Source: Bacillota bacterium (lineage in GTDB: Bacteria; Bacillota_A; Clostridia; Clostridiales; Clostridiaceae). Taken from it: a stretch of DNA of 6,301 bases. Each line of letters opens with the position of its first letter. The stretch's first letter is position 1. Positions 5,599-6,301 of the stretch are shown in pieces. The stretch lies in the NCBI GenBank assembly GCA_021780795.1, contig JAJXYA010000353.1, positions 1 to 6,301 on the forward strand. The letters are read 5' to 3'. The position numbers and the translations under genes are program-made. The notes beneath the pieces are model-generated. The model was not told the origin of the DNA and searched no databases. It worked only from the letters and a program-made list of their open reading frames with translations.

Positions 5599-6301
5599 GT
5601 GCCAAAAGATGACAAATTTAATGGTGTTCAAAAGGCAGCCATTCTATTTATTACATTAGGACCAGAAGCATCGGCAGCAATAATTAAAAAATTGCCTGAA
5701 AGAGAGATTCAAAAAGTAACTTATGAAATAGCAAATTTAACAGCAGTAAAATCCGAGCATAAATTTGGAGTTTTAAAAGAATTTATTGAGATGAATAAGG
5801 CAAAGGATTATATGCTGGAAGGTGGCTTTGAGTATGCTAGAGATCTTTTAGGCAAAGCATTAGGTCCTCAAAGGGCAAAGGAAATATTAGATAAGGTTAC
5901 TGAGGAAACAGAGCAGTTTAGGCCATTTGCTATTGCTAGAAAGGCAGATGCACATCAACTTTTAAACGTAATAAATAATGAGCATCCTCAAACTATAGCT
6001 TTAATACTTTGCTACTTGCAGGCTGAAAAGGCAGGTCAGATATTATCTGCTCTGCCTGAAGAACTTCAAAGTGATGTTGCCTTTAGAATAGCTACTATGA
6101 GCAATACATCACCTATGGTAATAAAGGAAATCGAAAAAGTTTTAAACAATAAATTATCATCGGTTTTAAGATCCGATGTTACATCACTTGGAGGAGTAGA
6201 TACTATAGTTGAAATATTAAACCAGGTTGATAGAACAACTGAAAAGAATATTACTGAGGGACTTGAAAGAGAAAATCCAGAACTTGCTGAAAAGATCAAG
6301 T
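5599..6301 (+). CDS. fliG: Flagellar motor switch protein FliG, 3' end outside window
   Basis: A GTG-started frame remains open to the window edge, giving 234 residues of a protein that is normally about 330-345. FliG is the rotor switch component: its N-terminal domain binds the FliF tail, its middle binds FliM, and its C-terminal domain meets the stator. Visible are the N-terminal segment VQKAAILFITLGPEASAAII (10-29), the domain around EEEFAR-like GGFEYARDLLGKALG (101 preceded by residues 75-89 of this frame), the middle-domain motif EHPQT (128-132) needed for FliM binding, LPEELQSDVAFRIATM (about 152-167), and the GGVDTIVEILN hinge region (198-208). The C-terminal torque domain with its charged residues lies beyond the window. 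The GTG start and 5-nt gap from fliF suggest translational coupling that would help balance the two interacting proteins. Confidence 0.96.
   Translation, partial: MPKDDKFNGVQKAAILFITLGPEASAAIIKKLPEREIQKVTYEIANLTAVKSEHKFGVLKEFIEMNKAKDYMLEGGFEYARDLLGKALGPQRAKEILDKVTEETEQFRPFAIARKADAHQLLNVINNEHPQTIALILCYLQAEKAGQILSALPEELQSDVAFRIATMSNTSPMVIKEIEKVLNNKLSSVLRSDVTSLGGVDTIVEILNQVDRTTEKNITEGLERENPELAEKIK

Overview
The window is about 6.3 kb of AT-rich DNA with short intergenic gaps, strong GGAGG-type ribosome binding sites and genes on one strand only. It reads as a motile, low-GC Gram-positive bacterium of the Clostridium type. This assignment rests on base composition, Shine-Dalgarno strength, a SigD-like promoter and flagellar gene order; no species is claimed. 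Every gene I can support lies on the + strand. I see no tRNA, rRNA, CRISPR array, insertion sequence or integrase.

Layout. (1) Positions 1-1631 are the end of a surface-sugar operon: the C-terminal part of a GT4-type glycosyltransferase, cut by the window start, and a complete PseC-like PLP aminotransferase 12 nt downstream. (2) Positions 1637-2583 are a flagellin unit: a SigD/sigma-28-like promoter (TAAA-N15-aaCGATAA), a short and divergent flagellin gene of 274 codons, and an intrinsic terminator. (3) Positions 2584-2844 are a very AT-rich stretch without a gene, holding candidate SigA promoters. (4) Positions 2845-6301 are the start of a flagellar basal-body operon, flgB-flgC-fliE-fliF-fliG, with gaps of 2 to 15 nt; fliG runs off the right edge.

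How the parts fit. FliF builds the MS ring, FliG the rotor switch on its cytoplasmic face, FliE the junction to the rod, and FlgB and FlgC the proximal rod. These are early products needed before export. The flagellin is a late filament protein and has its own late-class promoter and terminator. The upstream PseC-like enzyme and glycosyltransferase probably make and attach a nonulosonic-acid glycan to flagellin; that link is inferred from family and location.

Overall this is an ordinary flagellar locus and I found no undescribed system. The points most worth a second look are the divergent flagellin (including a FlgL-like DDP in place of the usual DDAAGLA segment), the glycosylation genes beside it, and the promoter-rich leader of the basal-body operon.
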